Assembly (NCBI GenBank): GCA_023238725.1
Contig: CM041533.1
Location: 26,873,068 to 26,937,067 of the forward strand
DNA length: 64,000 bases
Source: Scortum barcoo
Taxonomy: Eukaryota > Chordata > Actinopteri > Centrarchiformes > Terapontidae
Direction of reading: 5' to 3'
Shown: piece by piece, positions 47,342-58,508 of the stretch
Layout: every line of letters starts with the position of its first letter
Position numbering within the stretch: position 1 is the first letter of the stretch
Translations under genes and position numbers: made by a program
Notes under the pieces: model-generated
The model's database searches: none
What the model saw: only the letters and a program-made list of their open reading frames with translations
What the model was told of the DNA's origin: nothing

Positions 47342-48080
47342 TACATTAGCCAGCCTTTACATGACTGGTGTCTTCTAGGCAGAGTGGCAAGGAAAAAGCC
47401 ACATCTGAGACTTGCCACTAAAAGAAGAAGATTAAGATGGGCAAAAGAACAGACATTGGACAGGGGAAGACTGGAAAAAGTGTTATGGACAGACAAATCT
47501 AGGTTTGAGGTGTTTGGTTCACAAAGAAGAACATTTGTGAGATGCAGAACAAGTGAAAAGATGCTGGAGGAGTGCCTGACGCCATCTGTCAAGCATGGCA
47601 GAGGTAATGTGATGGTCTGGGGCTGCTTTGGTGCTAGTAAAGTGGGAGATTTGTACAAGGTAAAAGGGATTTTGAATAAGGAAGGCTATCACTCCATTTT
47701 GCAATGCCATGCCATACCCTGTAAACCATGCTTGATTAGAGCCAGTTTCCTCCTACAACAGAACAATGACCCAAAGCACACCGTCCAAACTATGCAAGAA
47801 CTATTTAGGGAAGAAGCGGTCAGCTGGTATTCTGTCTGTAATGGAGTGGCCAGCGCAGTCACCAGATCTCAACCCTATTGAGCTGTTGTGGGAGCAGCTT
47901 GACTGTATGGTACGTAGCTTGCAATCCAACTTGTGGGAGGTGCTTCAGGAAGCATGGGGTGAAATATCTTCAGATTACCTCAACAATTTGACGGCTAGAA
48001 TGCCAAAGATCTGTAAGGCTGTAATTGCTGCAAATGGAGGATTCTTTGACATGAAAGCAAAGTTTGAAGGACAAAATTAG
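47342..48080 (+). pseudogene. Tc1-like transposase, N-terminus missing and frame-shifted
   Basis: DDE transposase of the Tc1/mariner superfamily. The frame from 47342 holds the end of the second helix-turn-helix (LLGRVARKKPHLRLATKRRR), then KVLWTDKSRFEVFG (first Asp), VMVWGCFGASKVGDL and LLQQNNDPKHTVQ (second Asp). A shift near 47800 moves the text to the frame holding WPAQSPDLNPIELLWEQLD (catalytic Glu) and the C-terminus, ending at 48080. The first helix-turn-helix and the 5' terminal repeat are absent, so the copy is 5'-truncated or fused to host DNA at about 47341. There is extra divergence near 47700-47750. Confidence 0.9.
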
Positions 48081-48210
48081 TATTTCCAACCTCATCAATG
48101 TTGTGACTATATTTTCTATTAATTTTGCAACTCATTTGATGAATAAAAGTGTGAGTTTTCATGGAAAACATGAAATTATCTGGGTAACCCCAAACTTTTG
48201 AATGGTAGTG
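48081..48210 (+). mobile_element. 3' end and terminal inverted repeat of the Tc1-like element
   Basis: The sequence GGGTAACCCCAAACTTTTGA then ATGGTAGTG, ending at 48210 and followed by TA, is the typical Tc1-family terminal repeat read outward, with the TA target. No matching left end is found upstream. Confidence 0.85.
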
Positions 48211-51199
48211 TATATGATGTTCAACATTTATACATATTTATACATATGTTTAGTGTTTATGCCAGTGCTGTACTACAGATCTGAACAGAGAGCAAAAACT
48301 TAGGATGGATTTATAAAATGAATTCTGTCCTCATTCCTTCAGACTGAAATGATGAAAAGCATCATCGGTGTCCTACTTCTGGAGTTTAGGGGTTACGCTA
48401 TCATATTCACACACACACACACACACACACTATGACCATATCATTTCCCCATTTATCCCAAAAGAGCAGCCTGTAGAACCTCAACCCTAACACAAAATTA
48501 GAGCTGCAGTTGGTAATTTTGAAGTCTTAATGTGGTTTAATGCTAATCTACTTCAAACTATAATCTAAAGAACAAAATCATCAAGAAGAAGAATATGTGT
48601 TGTTTCCTCATTTTGTCCAAGAAAGAAATGCTCATATGAGTTCAGTTTGCTTTAAAAGGTACAGATTGTCATTTATTCATCATCTCTACAAATTGAAAAG
48701 TCAGACAACCTGACATTCATTTGTGAGACTTTGAAGTACTTTACCTTTTGTGAAATATTCCATAAAATAACCTCAGGTAAAAGTAAGGGGCTAAATGTTG
48801 TGTCACTTTTCACTGAGAACCACACACACAGCACCACCCTCCAAACACTCATTGTACATCATCAGTTGTAAGTATATGTATGTAAGTATAAGCTTCTGAT
48901 CCGTAGAGACATCCAGATGTTTCTAGTATCTAATGCAGACAAATCAATCTGCACATCTATATTCCATAAACGCACACCTCATCCCGTCTGTCTTCTTGAA
49001 TCCCCTTAAATCCTTTTGACCTGCAACTGCCACTCAGGTTTAAAGCTGGAGCAGGCAAATATTCTTGAAAATCTTTTATCATTTCTGCTCAGCAGATATA
49101 CTGGCGGTTCAGAAGCAGATTGCCTAATCCTGCCTCTGCTTGAAAGCTTGAAAATGGTATAATTTTGGTCTACAGTGTATGTGCTGTGTGTGTGTGTGTG
49201 TGTGTGTGTGTGACATGACAAAAGAGCCTGAGAATGGGCCACTGTATCTGTGGGATCACATGAGCTATAAAGCCCAGCTAATACTGAAATCCTGTTCATA
49301 TTAAGTACTCCACTGCCCTTCTAGGGGAGTGTCAGCTACTGCATCAGCTTAGCTCCTATTTATCTTTACATAGACAGATATAATGTTAGCTACTCTGTAT
49401 TGGTGCTTCTGACAAAATACCATCTAGGTTTGATTTGAACACTGAATAGTGAAAATAGTCCACTTTCCTCAAAGTGGGTTTACAAAAAAGTGATTTACTT
49501 TGAGCCTGTTGAGTCTATTGTAATCTAAAAACCCTAATAAACATACAATAAAATTGAAGTTCAGCTGTACAAACAAAAATTCTGCAGCCTTCTTTTTAGG
49601 AACCAAAATTCTCTTCAGCTCCCAGCAGTAAAAGTTTTCAAACCAAATGTATGAACTTTAGTAGGCTGTGACTTCATCTGCATGTGATGCATGAAGCTTT
49701 AAAGTGGTCTTTATGCTCACAGTGAGTTACATGAGCATTGATCCTGTCCCCCTCAGGATCAGGGGATCAATAAATTATTTGCAACTATTCACTCATCAGA
49801 CATTCATCTGCAAGAAAACTATTTTTTCTCCATTAGTGTTCAGTATTAAATTGACACAAAGACACACTGTGTAGTATCCACTCAACTCTTGGTCAATGTG
49901 GTCAGCTAGTGACAGTGAACATAATAATTGTATGTGTGTGTATGTTTTTGGATGTTCAATATCCTCTGATCCTCTACACATCATGAAAAACTCTCAGATG
50001 TTAACACAGGTAAAATCCAGTCTGTTTAAACGGCAGCATCACAGTTGGAGGAGTTAAATATAAAGCAGTGCTCTTAACTATTATCACATCTGGTCCATTG
50101 TTTGTCAGTGGAACAGGCTGGAGGATGATCTGAGTGTCTGTTGTGTGGAGGGAAACTGAGTTACGTGCATAATCGATTCGATAACCGAGGTGTGTTATAT
50201 TTTAATCTAAGCAACCGTATTATATGTTTCATTTTAATGAAAGAAGTCATTGGGTTAAGATCTAAAAGCAACACACAAACAACAATGGGAACCAAGGTCA
50301 GTTAGCTGTGCAGAGCTGGGAGGTTTTCAGAAGTACAGGTTTAAAAGGTAATGCCAGGAAAAATGTCTTGTTAAGCATTCTGAATGCAAACACTTATATT
50401 CCTGATTTGTATGGTATTTTCTGCAGTCTGCAGAATAAACTACGTTATATTAAATGAAGCTAAGAGTTTAATTCTTCTGTGTCTTTGTGTTTGATTCCTT
50501 ACAAACTTATAATTGGTTATTTACATAAAGTTAAAAGAATGAAATCAACCATGACATTTGCTTTTATGAAGACTTGGTCTGTAGATGATTTGTCAAAAAC
50601 AGTGTCACTGTGAACTGGTTATAACTGTAATATGGTAATATGAGGTGGCAACTGGAATGTGCACTGGGGGTTACATTTTCTGACATTTGGGGCTTATCAC
50701 TTTTTTGTGCTTTCTTGAACATCCAATACGTTGACATGAGTTAAACAGTTACCCTTATGAGTCTTAGCTTCAAGGATGTTTACCATACAGTGTATGGTAT
50801 TTTTAACTTTGATATAGTGTACCGGACCAGCTGATGACAGTTGATCATGCTGTCGTAATTAAAAACCTGGAAGGATTAATACAAAAAACAAAAACAAAAA
50901 AGCCCAGACAATTAATTGCCAAAACACTCTCATATTTGGACTCTGACATGATTCACCCTGCACTGCATATTTTGTTTATGTACCTCACCAATGACCATAC
51001 CCAGTTACTATTAGCAGTTACGGGTCATCACTGTGGTTTTAGTTGTGCTAACCCCCACAATCTTACCCTTTCCTTTTAACGCTTTGATAAGAAGAAAATG
51101 GCTGGAGTTCTCACATCTAGAAGAAGGTGGCACTGTGTTAAAACTGTGAATGACAAGCCACCTTACACTGACAATCCCTGCATTGTACACTGTTGGCGC
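48211..51199. other. Non-coding host DNA
   Basis: Contains (CA)n at 48409-48430 and (TG)n at 49187-49212. The ORFs at 49006-49299, 49796-49984 and 50834-51079 have no recognised motif. Confidence 0.55.
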
Positions 51200-51204
51200 C
51201 TTTC
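51200..51204. repeat. Target-site duplication of LTR element, left (CTTTC)
   Basis: CTTTC directly before the first LTR. The same five bases follow the second LTR at 54498-54502. Confidence 0.9.
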
Positions 51205-51780
51205 TGTGATGACTCGCTCGTTTGTCAGGTTTCTGTTTCTGGTGTCCTGTGTTTCTTATGGGTTTTTCATGTCAGGTTATGTTTTGTCATGTCAGGTTTT
51301 CATGTTTGTCATGTTTCTTATGTTTTGTCTGGTCATGCATGTTGTCAGGTTTCTGTCTAGCGTTTCATGTTTCATAGGTCTTGTGTTCAGTGTTTAATCG
51401 GTTTGAATGTCATGTCTGTTTTCTGGTTATGTTTTGTCATGTTAAGTTTCCATGTCTGTCATGTTTTCTGTTTCCTTGTTCTGGCGTGTCATGTTTTATT
51501 TTGAAATCTACTCTCCGGCATGTTTCAGGTCCCTTTACTTCCTGCCATTGTGTTTCCCACCTGTCTGATTGTCTGCCCCGCCCTGATTGTGTTCACCTGT
51601 TTCTCGTTACCTCATGTGCTTATATAGTTCTTCTTCTTCTCCTTGCCATGTCAAGATCACGCTCTTCATGTAAAGATTCCAGAAAGATCTCGCTCAATTA
51701 AAGTGCATTCCAAATCTCACTTTGCCTGGTTTGTGCGTACGTCCTGCATTTGGGTCTGCCTGCCTTGTGCCATCGTAACA
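51205..51780 (+). repeat. 5' LTR
   Basis: TG...CA boundaries. A TATA-like TTATATAG (51620-51627) and an ATTAAA polyadenylation signal (51697-51702) mark U3, R and U5 order. It contains internal TCATGTCAGGTTT-type short repeats near 51260-51360. Confidence 0.92.
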
Positions 51781-51797
51781 TTACGATCTGGCCAAAA

Positions 51798-51980
51798 ATG
51801 GACCCAGCGGACACGGTCGGTACCCAGGAGCATGGGTTGGGCACTTTCCGGATGATCACCGGCCTGGTGAGTGCGTACCCAGGATGCGATCGCCAGCAAA
51901 AGAGGCAGGCATTGGAGCTGGCCAGCAACGGGTTGGCCAGTGATCCCTGGCTGCTCCCAGAGGGTGCCTGGGTTATATGA
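51798..51980 (+). pseudogene. gag N-terminal remnant
   Basis: The ORF starts 18 bp after the LTR with MDPADTVGTQ and contains QKRQALELASNGLASDPWLL before stopping after 60 codons. A Met-Asp-Pro start close to the 5' LTR is typical of fish gypsy gag proteins. Nothing resembling capsid or a zinc knuckle follows. An alternative frame continues into the Pro-rich repeats (51871-52578), so one frameshift may separate gag from the repeat region. Confidence 0.5.
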
Positions 51981-52039
51981 GGAGCTACGGACGGCGCTAA
52001 ACAAGTTGCCATCTAAGCTCCAACTGGCTCACCTCCCAC

Positions 52040-52601
52040 GATCGCTCTTGCCAAGCCACAGCCTCAACTTCAGCCTGCCAAGCCACAGCCTCGTCTCCAG
52101 CCTGCCAAGCCAAAGCCTCGTCTCCAGCCTGCCATGCCAAAGCCTCGTCTCCAGCCTGTCATGCCAAAGCCTCGTCTCCAGCCTGTCATGCCAAAGCCTC
52201 GTCTCCAGCCTGTCATGCCAAAGCCTCAACTCCAGCCTGCCAAGCCAAAGCCTCGGCCTGCTAACTCACAGCCACAGACGCAGCCTCGAACTGCTGCACC
52301 ACAGCCGCCCATGCAGCCTCGGCCTGCTGCACCACAGCCGCCAAGTCCTCAGCCTGCTAGCCCAGCACGTCAACGAGACCCTTGGTGGGGATCTCGCCTG
52401 GCAATATTCCCAGGGTCTCGGGGAGGCCGCGGAGGAGGGCGTGGATCCCAACGGCAGCTGCTATCCCTCCATGCCACGGATCCCTGGTGGGGGACTCGCT
52501 TGGCGATATTGCCAGGGTCTCGGGGAGGCCGACGGAGAGGACATCAGTTGTCAAGTGCTACGGCCACTGAGACTGTGACCAACGCAGAGCTTCCCAGCTG
52601 A
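52040..52601 (+). repeat. 27-bp minisatellite encoding a 9-residue Pro-rich repeat, plus a doubled Trp/Gly-Arg segment
   Basis: The unit CTCCAGCCTGTCATGCCAAAG preceded by CCTCGT (27 bp) repeats about seven times from 52060 to 52255. It keeps the frame (P-R-L-Q-P-V-M-P-K), with variant units at the edges. It is followed by a Pro/Gln-rich tail (52256-52370) and a duplicated roughly 110-bp block containing ACTCGCxTGGC and CAGGGTCTCGGGGAGGCC. The protein version (52134-52601) could be the end of a gag-type ORF, but several frames are open because of the repeat. Confidence 0.75.
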
Positions 52602-52632
52602 GCCGAGCTTCCAGCACCCATGACGAGCCTTC

Positions 52633-52830
52633 CAGCTAGTCAGCGCCCCCGAGAAGGACCTGAGGCCGACTGAGCTAGTCAGCGCCCCCGAGAAGGAGCC
52701 TGAGGTCGGGACCGAGCTAGTCAGCGCCCCCGAGAAGGACCCGGAGGCCCGGGACCAGGCCGCCTAGCTGAGGCGAGAGGCAGTTGAGTGCTGAAGCTAG
52801 TCAAGCGCCCTGAGAAGGAGCCTGAGCCTG
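52633..52830 (+). repeat. Minisatellite, unit with GAGCTAGTCAGCGCCCCCGA
   Basis: Three to four copies of a roughly 50-bp unit (AGCTAGTCAGCGCCCCCGAG then AAGGAxCCTGAGG). It contains stops and is non-coding in at least one frame. Confidence 0.7.
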
Positions 52831-52859
52831 GCGTCCCAGCGCCCAGAGAAGTAGCAGGC

Positions 52860-53000
52860 CGGAGGCCGAGGTCCCCGAGGCCGAGATTCACAGTGCCACA
52901 GTCCCCAGTGCCACAGTTCCAGAGGCCGAGATTCACAGTGCCACAGTCCCCGAGGCCGAGATTCACAGTGCCACAGTCCCCAGGCCAGATTCACAGGTGC
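52860..53000 (+). repeat. Minisatellite, unit with GAGGCCGAGATTCACAGTGC
   Basis: About four copies of a roughly 30-bp unit containing CGAGATTCACAGTGCCACAG with CCCC spacers. Confidence 0.75.
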
Positions 53001-53099
53001 ACAGTCCCAGTGCCACAGGGACTGAGCTCGAGCTCGAGCCTCCCAGTGGGCCTCCCAGTGCCCCAGGGACTGGGACTGGGCTCAGGCCTCCCAGTGCTC

Positions 53100-53760
53100 C
53101 CAGGCGGAGGAGCCCTTTCCGTCGGCCTCCCCTGACACCTCTCCTGAACTGATTCGCCGTCGCCTTGCCGGCCGCCTGAAGGGTTCCGCCTTCACCGCCC
53201 GGCCTCTGGAGGGTCGCGCCGCCTCCGCCGTTGGCCTCCGAAAGGTTCTGCCTCCGCCGTCGCCTTCTGGCGCCTTCCGCCACCGTCGGCCTCCCGAAGG
53301 TTCCGCCTCCACCGTCGGCCGCGGAAGGTTCCGCCGCCGTCTTCGCCTTCACCGCCGTCGGCCTCCCAAAGGGTTCTGTCTCCGCCGCCGTCGGCCTCCC
53401 GAAAGGTTCCGCCTCCGCCGTCGGCCGCCCCGGAAGGTTCCGGCCTTCATCTTCGCTTCGCTTTCGCGTGCGCGCCCCGGCCGCCAGAGGGTCTTCGTCT
53501 TCGCGCCGTCGCGCTGCCGGCCACCAGAGAGTTCGGAACTTCGCCTTCACGCCGTTAGCCTCCCGAAAGGGTTCTGCCTCCGCTGTCGGCCGCCGTAGGG
53601 TTCCTGCCTTATACGCCGTCTTGGCAGGCGCGCCGTGTCGGCCACCGGAAGGTCCCAGATCTTAACGCCGCCGTCTTTGGCGCCCGCCGTCCGGTCTCCT
53701 GAGGGTCCGGCCTTCCGCCTTCACCTGCGCAGTCGCCGCCGGTCACCACAGTGTCCACGT
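53100..53760 (+). repeat. GC-rich minisatellite, unit with GGTTCCGCCTCCGCCGTCGG
   Basis: At least ten imperfect units of roughly 40-45 bp combining GCCGTCGGCC, TCCCGAAAGG and TTCCGCCTCC. Long ORFs on both strands (52963-53550 minus; 53231-53665 plus) come from GC bias and repetition and are not real genes. Confidence 0.75.
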
Positions 53761-53902
53761 CTTCATTGCCATCGCCGGCTTCAGTTCATATCATGGTCAG
53801 AGACTTTGGTCTATAGAACCCTCCTCCGGTCCCCCTCCACCCACCCGGGCTAGACTGTTCGTCGGGTTTTGGGGTTCCGGGGACGTCTGGAATCCGTCCC
53901 TT

Positions 53903-53912
53903 GAAGGGGGGG
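53903..53912 (+). promoter_or_regulatory. Polypurine tract
   Basis: GAAGGGGGGG followed by TTC lies immediately 5' of the 3' LTR, the expected primer for plus-strand DNA synthesis. Confidence 0.8.
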
Positions 53913-53915
53913 TTC

Positions 53916-54497
53916 TGTGATGACTCGTTCGTTTGTCAGGTTTCTGTTTCTGGTGTCCTGTGTTTCTTATGGGTTTTCATGTCAGGTTCTGTTTTGTCAT
54001 GTCAGGTTTTCATGTTTGTCATGTTTCTTATGTTTTGTCTGGTCATGCATGTTGTCAGGTTTCTGTCTAGCGTTTCATGTTTCATAGGTCTTGTGTTCAG
54101 TGTTTAATCGGTTTGAATGTCATGTCTGTTTTCTGTTCTGTTATGTTTTGTCATGTTAAGTTTCCATGTCTGTCATGTTTTCTGTTTCCTTTTTCTGGCG
54201 TGTCATGTGTTTTATTTTGAAATCTAACTCTCCGTCATGTTTCAGGTCCCTTTACTTCCTGCCATTGTGTTCCCACCTGTCTGATTGTCTGCCCGCCCTG
54301 ATTGTGTTCATTCACCTGTTTCTCGTTACCTCATGTGCTTATATAGTTCTTCTCTCCCCTTGCCATGTCAAGATCACGCTCTTCATGTAAAGATTCCAGA
54401 AAGATCTCGCTCAATTAAAGTGCATTCCAAATCTCACTTTGCCTGGTTTGTGCGTACGTCCTGCATTTGGGTCTGCCTGCCTTGTGCCATCGTAACA
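53916..54497 (+). repeat. 3' LTR
   Basis: Same sequence as the 5' LTR with small indels. It ends CATCGTAACA. Confidence 0.92.
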
Positions 54498-54502
54498 CTT
54501 TC
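54498..54502. repeat. Target-site duplication of LTR element, right (CTTTC)
   Basis: Identical to 51200-51204. Confidence 0.9.
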
Positions 54503-56336
54503 CTCCTGTACAATGGGTAATCCAGCTTTCATTAATAGGTTATATAGGTTATTCAATGGTAATTGATCATTTTTCTTTTTTTATGCAGCAGTGTCCAATT
54601 CAAGCTGCAAAAAGAAAGAGTAAAGGTATTATTGTAATGTAATGTAACTGTGATGGAAGCAGAGACGGATGAAATGCTGAACCAGCCCTATTAATACTTG
54701 ATAGTCACCATTAACAGATCAGGTCATATTGGTTGTATAGACATCACACTAAGTTAGCTATTTTACTTTTTTTTTTTTTTGTTAAATTGCAAAGTCATCC
54801 TCAAACATTCATCTTTCATCTAAAATGATGTTTTTAGTGATTTTTAATGACATGCACACAAGTGAATACTGTCTCAGTATTTTTGTGTGAATTAGCAATC
54901 TAAGTGCATCCCCTGACAAAGATCACTTCATAATGCACACACACATTGTTGAAAAGGGTACGGAGTGAAGCAGCTGAGAACACGGTGAACTAAAACATAA
55001 CCTCATGTGTGGAGTTTGAGAGGCCTGATCTTCACGAAGCACTGGCATGTCACTGGTCATGGTTTGCATCTGAATAATTATGAATAGTTACTGTAAATAT
55101 TGTGAATAGATAATCATTAGAAACATAGGGAAGAAATGACAAAAAATTTAAATACATGTTTATCATAAATGAACAAACACAAACACAAGAACATCTGAAA
55201 AATACATTTTTTAATTTTGTGAGACACCTCCAGAAAGATCTTATAAAACAAAAATGAAAACATCTTGCTTTCTTGTTTCTTGTCTCTGTTTAATTGGTTT
55301 TGAGATTGACTGGTGTGCATCAGTACATTTAATGTAACATTCCCACATTAACTGTAGTAAAAAGTTGGGCTCTTTGCTTATATAGTATGACTGTACTATT
55401 TGAATAACCAGGGTAGTGAATATTTTTGTTTTAGTGTATTGGTACTTTTTGGTGATGGCACAGTTTATTAACATGTTATATAAATGTCAATTTTACAGAT
55501 TCTTTGTATTTACTGAAAATGGGTAAAAGAAATTTTAGACGAATAAATAAATGAAGACAAATCTCACAGCTATAGGGTCCAGCCTCGCACTGAATAGGTT
55601 ACATGTGTTTTACTCTGGTATCCTGTTTATAAAAACAATTTTCACTTTACAGGAATTATTTAAAAGCCTAGTGCAAGTACACGTAAACAGTAAGTTTAAA
55701 AGACAGTCAATGTGCTGTATCTGCAGACATGCAGCTTGTGAACAGATGAGGCAGGTAACTCTTGGGTCCCCAACCCAGCTGACAAACTCAAAATGTGACA
55801 ACTGCAGAGACCACAACTCCCTTCTCTTTAAATGACCAATGGACCATTTGCAATGTCATCTCATTAGGAAAGCTCAACAAAAAAGCTCTTACCATCAAAC
55901 TTGCATGATTTGAGTAAAGTTTGAACTGAAAGTCAACAAAGAAAAATGTAGAGGAGTTATGAGGAAAAGGAGCAAGACAGTGGTAAGTGGTACAGAAAAT
56001 GACTGCTAAATATTACAATAAATAAGTCAATGCTTTCATTTAGTCTAGCCTAAACTAATGGGGGAGACACTTTAACAACTTAAGCTAGTTTTACAGGCTG
56101 CTCAGATCATATATGTTTTACACATTCAAATTCAAATTCAAAAGTGAAGACTTTTCATAGTGCATTCTTTGCACTATGCCTGTTTTTCACTGAGATGGAA
56201 AAGTTTTAACTTTTTCTCATGCAGCGCACTGCAAGTCATGTTACAAGAATTAAACAGCTCTGCATGTCTTGCTTCAGGTTGAAATATCAGCCAAACTGAA
56301 GATGATAGAGGGATTATACCGATTATATGATTATAC
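54503..56336. other. Non-coding host DNA
   Basis: AT-rich. The ORF at 55551-55835 has a Cys-rich stretch (CCICRHAACEQM, then CDNCRDHN) but no recognised family and a shadow ORF on the other strand. Confidence 0.5.
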
Positions 56337-56360
56337 TTGTTCAGGGGTACCCTGAGCTGT

Positions 56361-56488
56361 ACGACTTACCAAGTTCTTACTATTTTGACAGCAGCAGGAG
56401 GAAAAACATCTGGAGATATAGCAGATCAGAACATGGGACAACTGAAGAACAGGATGATATGTTCAGCTAGTCTGGGATTCAAACTAGT
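56361..56488 (+). other. Possible terminal exon
   Basis: After a TATACTTGTTCAG acceptor-like site, one frame reads YPELYDLPSSYYFDSSRRKN and then IWRYSRSEHGTTEEQDDMFS before a stop. The text looks protein-like (aromatic- and charge-rich), but a second frame is also open and there is no homologue I recognise. Confidence 0.2.
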
Positions 56489-56744
56489 CCTTTTTTGGTA
56501 TAAGGTTTACTTCCTTCCAGGCCGCTGCTACTCCGCTGTGAAAATATCTCAGACATTAGATGTTTAAATAGGTTCAAATAGCAGATTTTTTTTTTTGACA
56601 GAACAGTTGCATCTGTGTTGGCTCCATCTTCCCACTCTCTGTACCAAATAAACCATCTGCTGCAGGCTTACTGAGAAATCCAGAGGTTATCTGATTTGTG
56701 CAGAGGTAGGAAATAACATCAAAGTATCTGCTAGTGATGGCTTT

Positions 56745-56885
56745 ATGACTGCTATTGGGTGCAGCTACATACAATTATTAAGATTTCTTTTTCTAGCTTT
56801 GCATGCAGCATCTGAAGAATCTGATGTGGTTGTCTGTCAAGGACAAAGTCAAATAGTTACATCACAGAATCAGGTTTATTGCCAG
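56745..56885 (+). CDS. Candidate first coding exon with signal peptide
   Basis: An ATG at 56745 opens MTAIGCSYIQLLRFLFLALH and then AASEESDVVVCQGQSQIVTS: a hydrophobic leader, a small-residue cleavage zone (HAAS) and an extracellular-looking Cys-containing segment. It ends at a strong donor (CAG, then GTAAGT, 56886) exactly on a codon boundary. An acceptor-like TTTCTTTTTCTAG ending at 56796 offers the alternative that coding begins there as an internal exon. No family is recognised. It pairs in phase with the candidate exon at 58410. Confidence 0.3.
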
Positions 56886-57269
56886 GTAAGTTTTCACATA
56901 CAAGGAATTTGCCGTGGTATTTGTCACTTATGTTTATTGTTATGTAATAAAAGAAAAGGATAAAGCCAGTGCACTGCAAAGTCAAGAAACACAAATGTAA
57001 AAAAGAAAAAATTATAAAAAATGATGTAAAGTTGGAAAGATGTATTCCGAAAAAGTATGTCTATTCAAATGAGAATGTTGTACAGTGGGAATGTGTAAGT
57101 ACAGACTTTCAGAATGTGTAAAAGTTTACAATATGGGGTGTAAAAAATATGTACATTGTACACTAACCCAAAAAATGCGCACCACCATTAATGTAACACA
57201 TAGAGAGAGATGTGCAGAGTGTATGTTGTATGTAGATAAGGATGAGGGAGGTCAGGATGGACTGTGAAA

Positions 57270-57835
57270 GTAGTGCAGACCCTACCATCACTCCATCACT
57301 GACTTTAGCATTCTGAACTTCTTCAGCTTCTGTGGGAGGTACATGAAGAGCCTTCATGGTGAGGGAGTTGACGTTTTCACATGAGGTAATAATGCCCACT
57401 GAGTGAAAAAACTTCACAGTGCTGACTAGGGAGTCACACAGGTCATGGCTGGATTCCTCCTTACATCCATAACACACAATGCAAACACTGGAAGCGTGGT
57501 GGACTGTTTACTGAAGGTGCAGCTGTTGCTTTACAGGGAGAAGAGTAGTAGTACTCATCTGTGAGAGCTTGTCCCGCAGCAGAGACAAGGTAATGGTCTT
57601 AAAGATGGGGCTAACATTAACAAAAAGGATTGTGGCAAAGGTTTCCAAAGAGTCCAGGTACTAGATGATGAAGTGGAGGACCATGGTCATTGCATTATCT
57701 ACAGACCTATAAACTCTATAAGTGAACAGCACGTAGTCCAGGAGTGGTGATGGGTTTTTAGTAGGACAGCACAAGGCACTCAAATGACTTCATTATTACA
57801 GAAGTCAGAGCGCCAGTTCTGTACTAATTTATTCC
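57270..57835 (-). pseudogene. LINE RT remnant, antisense, highly decayed
   Basis: On the minus strand LFMYLPQKLKKFRMLK (near 57345-57298) resembles the L-Y-F-L-R-x-L-K-x-F segment. A segment near 57820-57750 reads VIMKSFECLVLS, the conserved V-V-M-K-x-F-E-R-L-V-L motif of L2-type RTs. The text between is broken by stops. Further similarity may extend to 58050. Confidence 0.6.
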
Positions 57836-58409
57836 TGGAGTCTTGTGGTAGAGGTCATGTGGCATATCTCCAGTTAGGTGTTCAATATGTCTGTGAGATG
57901 GCAGATCATTACAGTGCCTCGGGGTAGAGGAAGACAGAGTCTGGTCTGGCTGCTTTGAAGGAATCTGTCTCTTGAGACATGGGAGGAGAGGTCCTGAGAT
58001 GAGGAGAGGCCCTGGTCCTGCTGTGAAGGGGAGGTAGTCAAGTTGTGCATGCAATATTCAAAATATAAACCATCACAAATGAGCCTGGGTCGATGCACAA
58101 CCCCTGGACTGAGTAGCTCTGAGTAAGGTTATTAGAAAATATCTTGGGTTCACAGAGGTGTGTCAAAATGTAACAAAGCAGTGTTCCCAGTGACCTATAA
58201 ATAATACAGAAACATTGTGTGCATTAGCCCAACCCTTCCACCTTCTCTTCCCCTCTCTGTCACTCTTTGTCTGCCTTAATCAGAGAAAAGTTAAAAACTG
58301 ACAATGCTAAAGTTGCATGCAAAGTGAGCCAAAAAAGAGTGGAAGAGGTTCAGGCAGTTTACACTATCTGCCGGTTAATTCAAGCATATTTTTACTGGTT
58401 GTGTTGCAG

Positions 58410-58508
58410 ATTGGTTCCCCTTGTTCCCACAACTCAAACAACAAAACACAGGCCAGTATTCAACACAGTGAGAGCCACCACCAAAAATGTCAGACAACAA
58501 AATAAAAC
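58410..58508 (+). other. Candidate downstream exon
   Basis: The acceptor TACTGGTTGTGTTGCAG ends at 58409. Read in phase 0, as required by the exon at 56745-56885, the frame runs 32 codons (IGSPCSHNSNNKTQASIQ and onward) to a TAA at 58506-58508. An alternative frame stays open to a donor-like CTCAG, GTACGT at 58541. The support is splice-site quality only. Confidence 0.22.

Larger units (their letters stand above)
51205..54497 (+). mobile_element. Non-autonomous LTR retrotransposon (gypsy-type), 3,293 bp
   Basis: Two direct repeats of 576 and 582 bp start TGTGATGACTCG and end CATCGTAACA. They are flanked by a 5-bp duplication CTTTC, and a polypurine tract (GAAGGGGGGG, 53903-53912) lies just before the 3' LTR. 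A short gag-like ORF follows the 5' LTR, but no protease, RT, RNase H or integrase motif is present. The 2.1-kb interior is GC-rich, unlike the surroundings, and is built of tandem repeats. The LTRs differ at roughly a dozen positions (mostly 1-2 base indels), indicating a fairly recent insertion. Mobilisation must depend on a related full-length element. Confidence 0.92.

Noticed and set aside
51098..51701. Plus-strand ORFs rich in Phe, Cys, Val and Leu (two of about 100 codons)
   Set aside because: They lie in the pyrimidine-rich 5' LTR and its repeats (CATGTCAGGTTT), and the same text recurs in the 3' LTR.
52963..53550. 195-codon minus-strand Arg/Pro/Gly-rich ORF
   Set aside because: A by-product of GC-rich tandem repeats inside the LTR element; opposite-strand frames are equally open.
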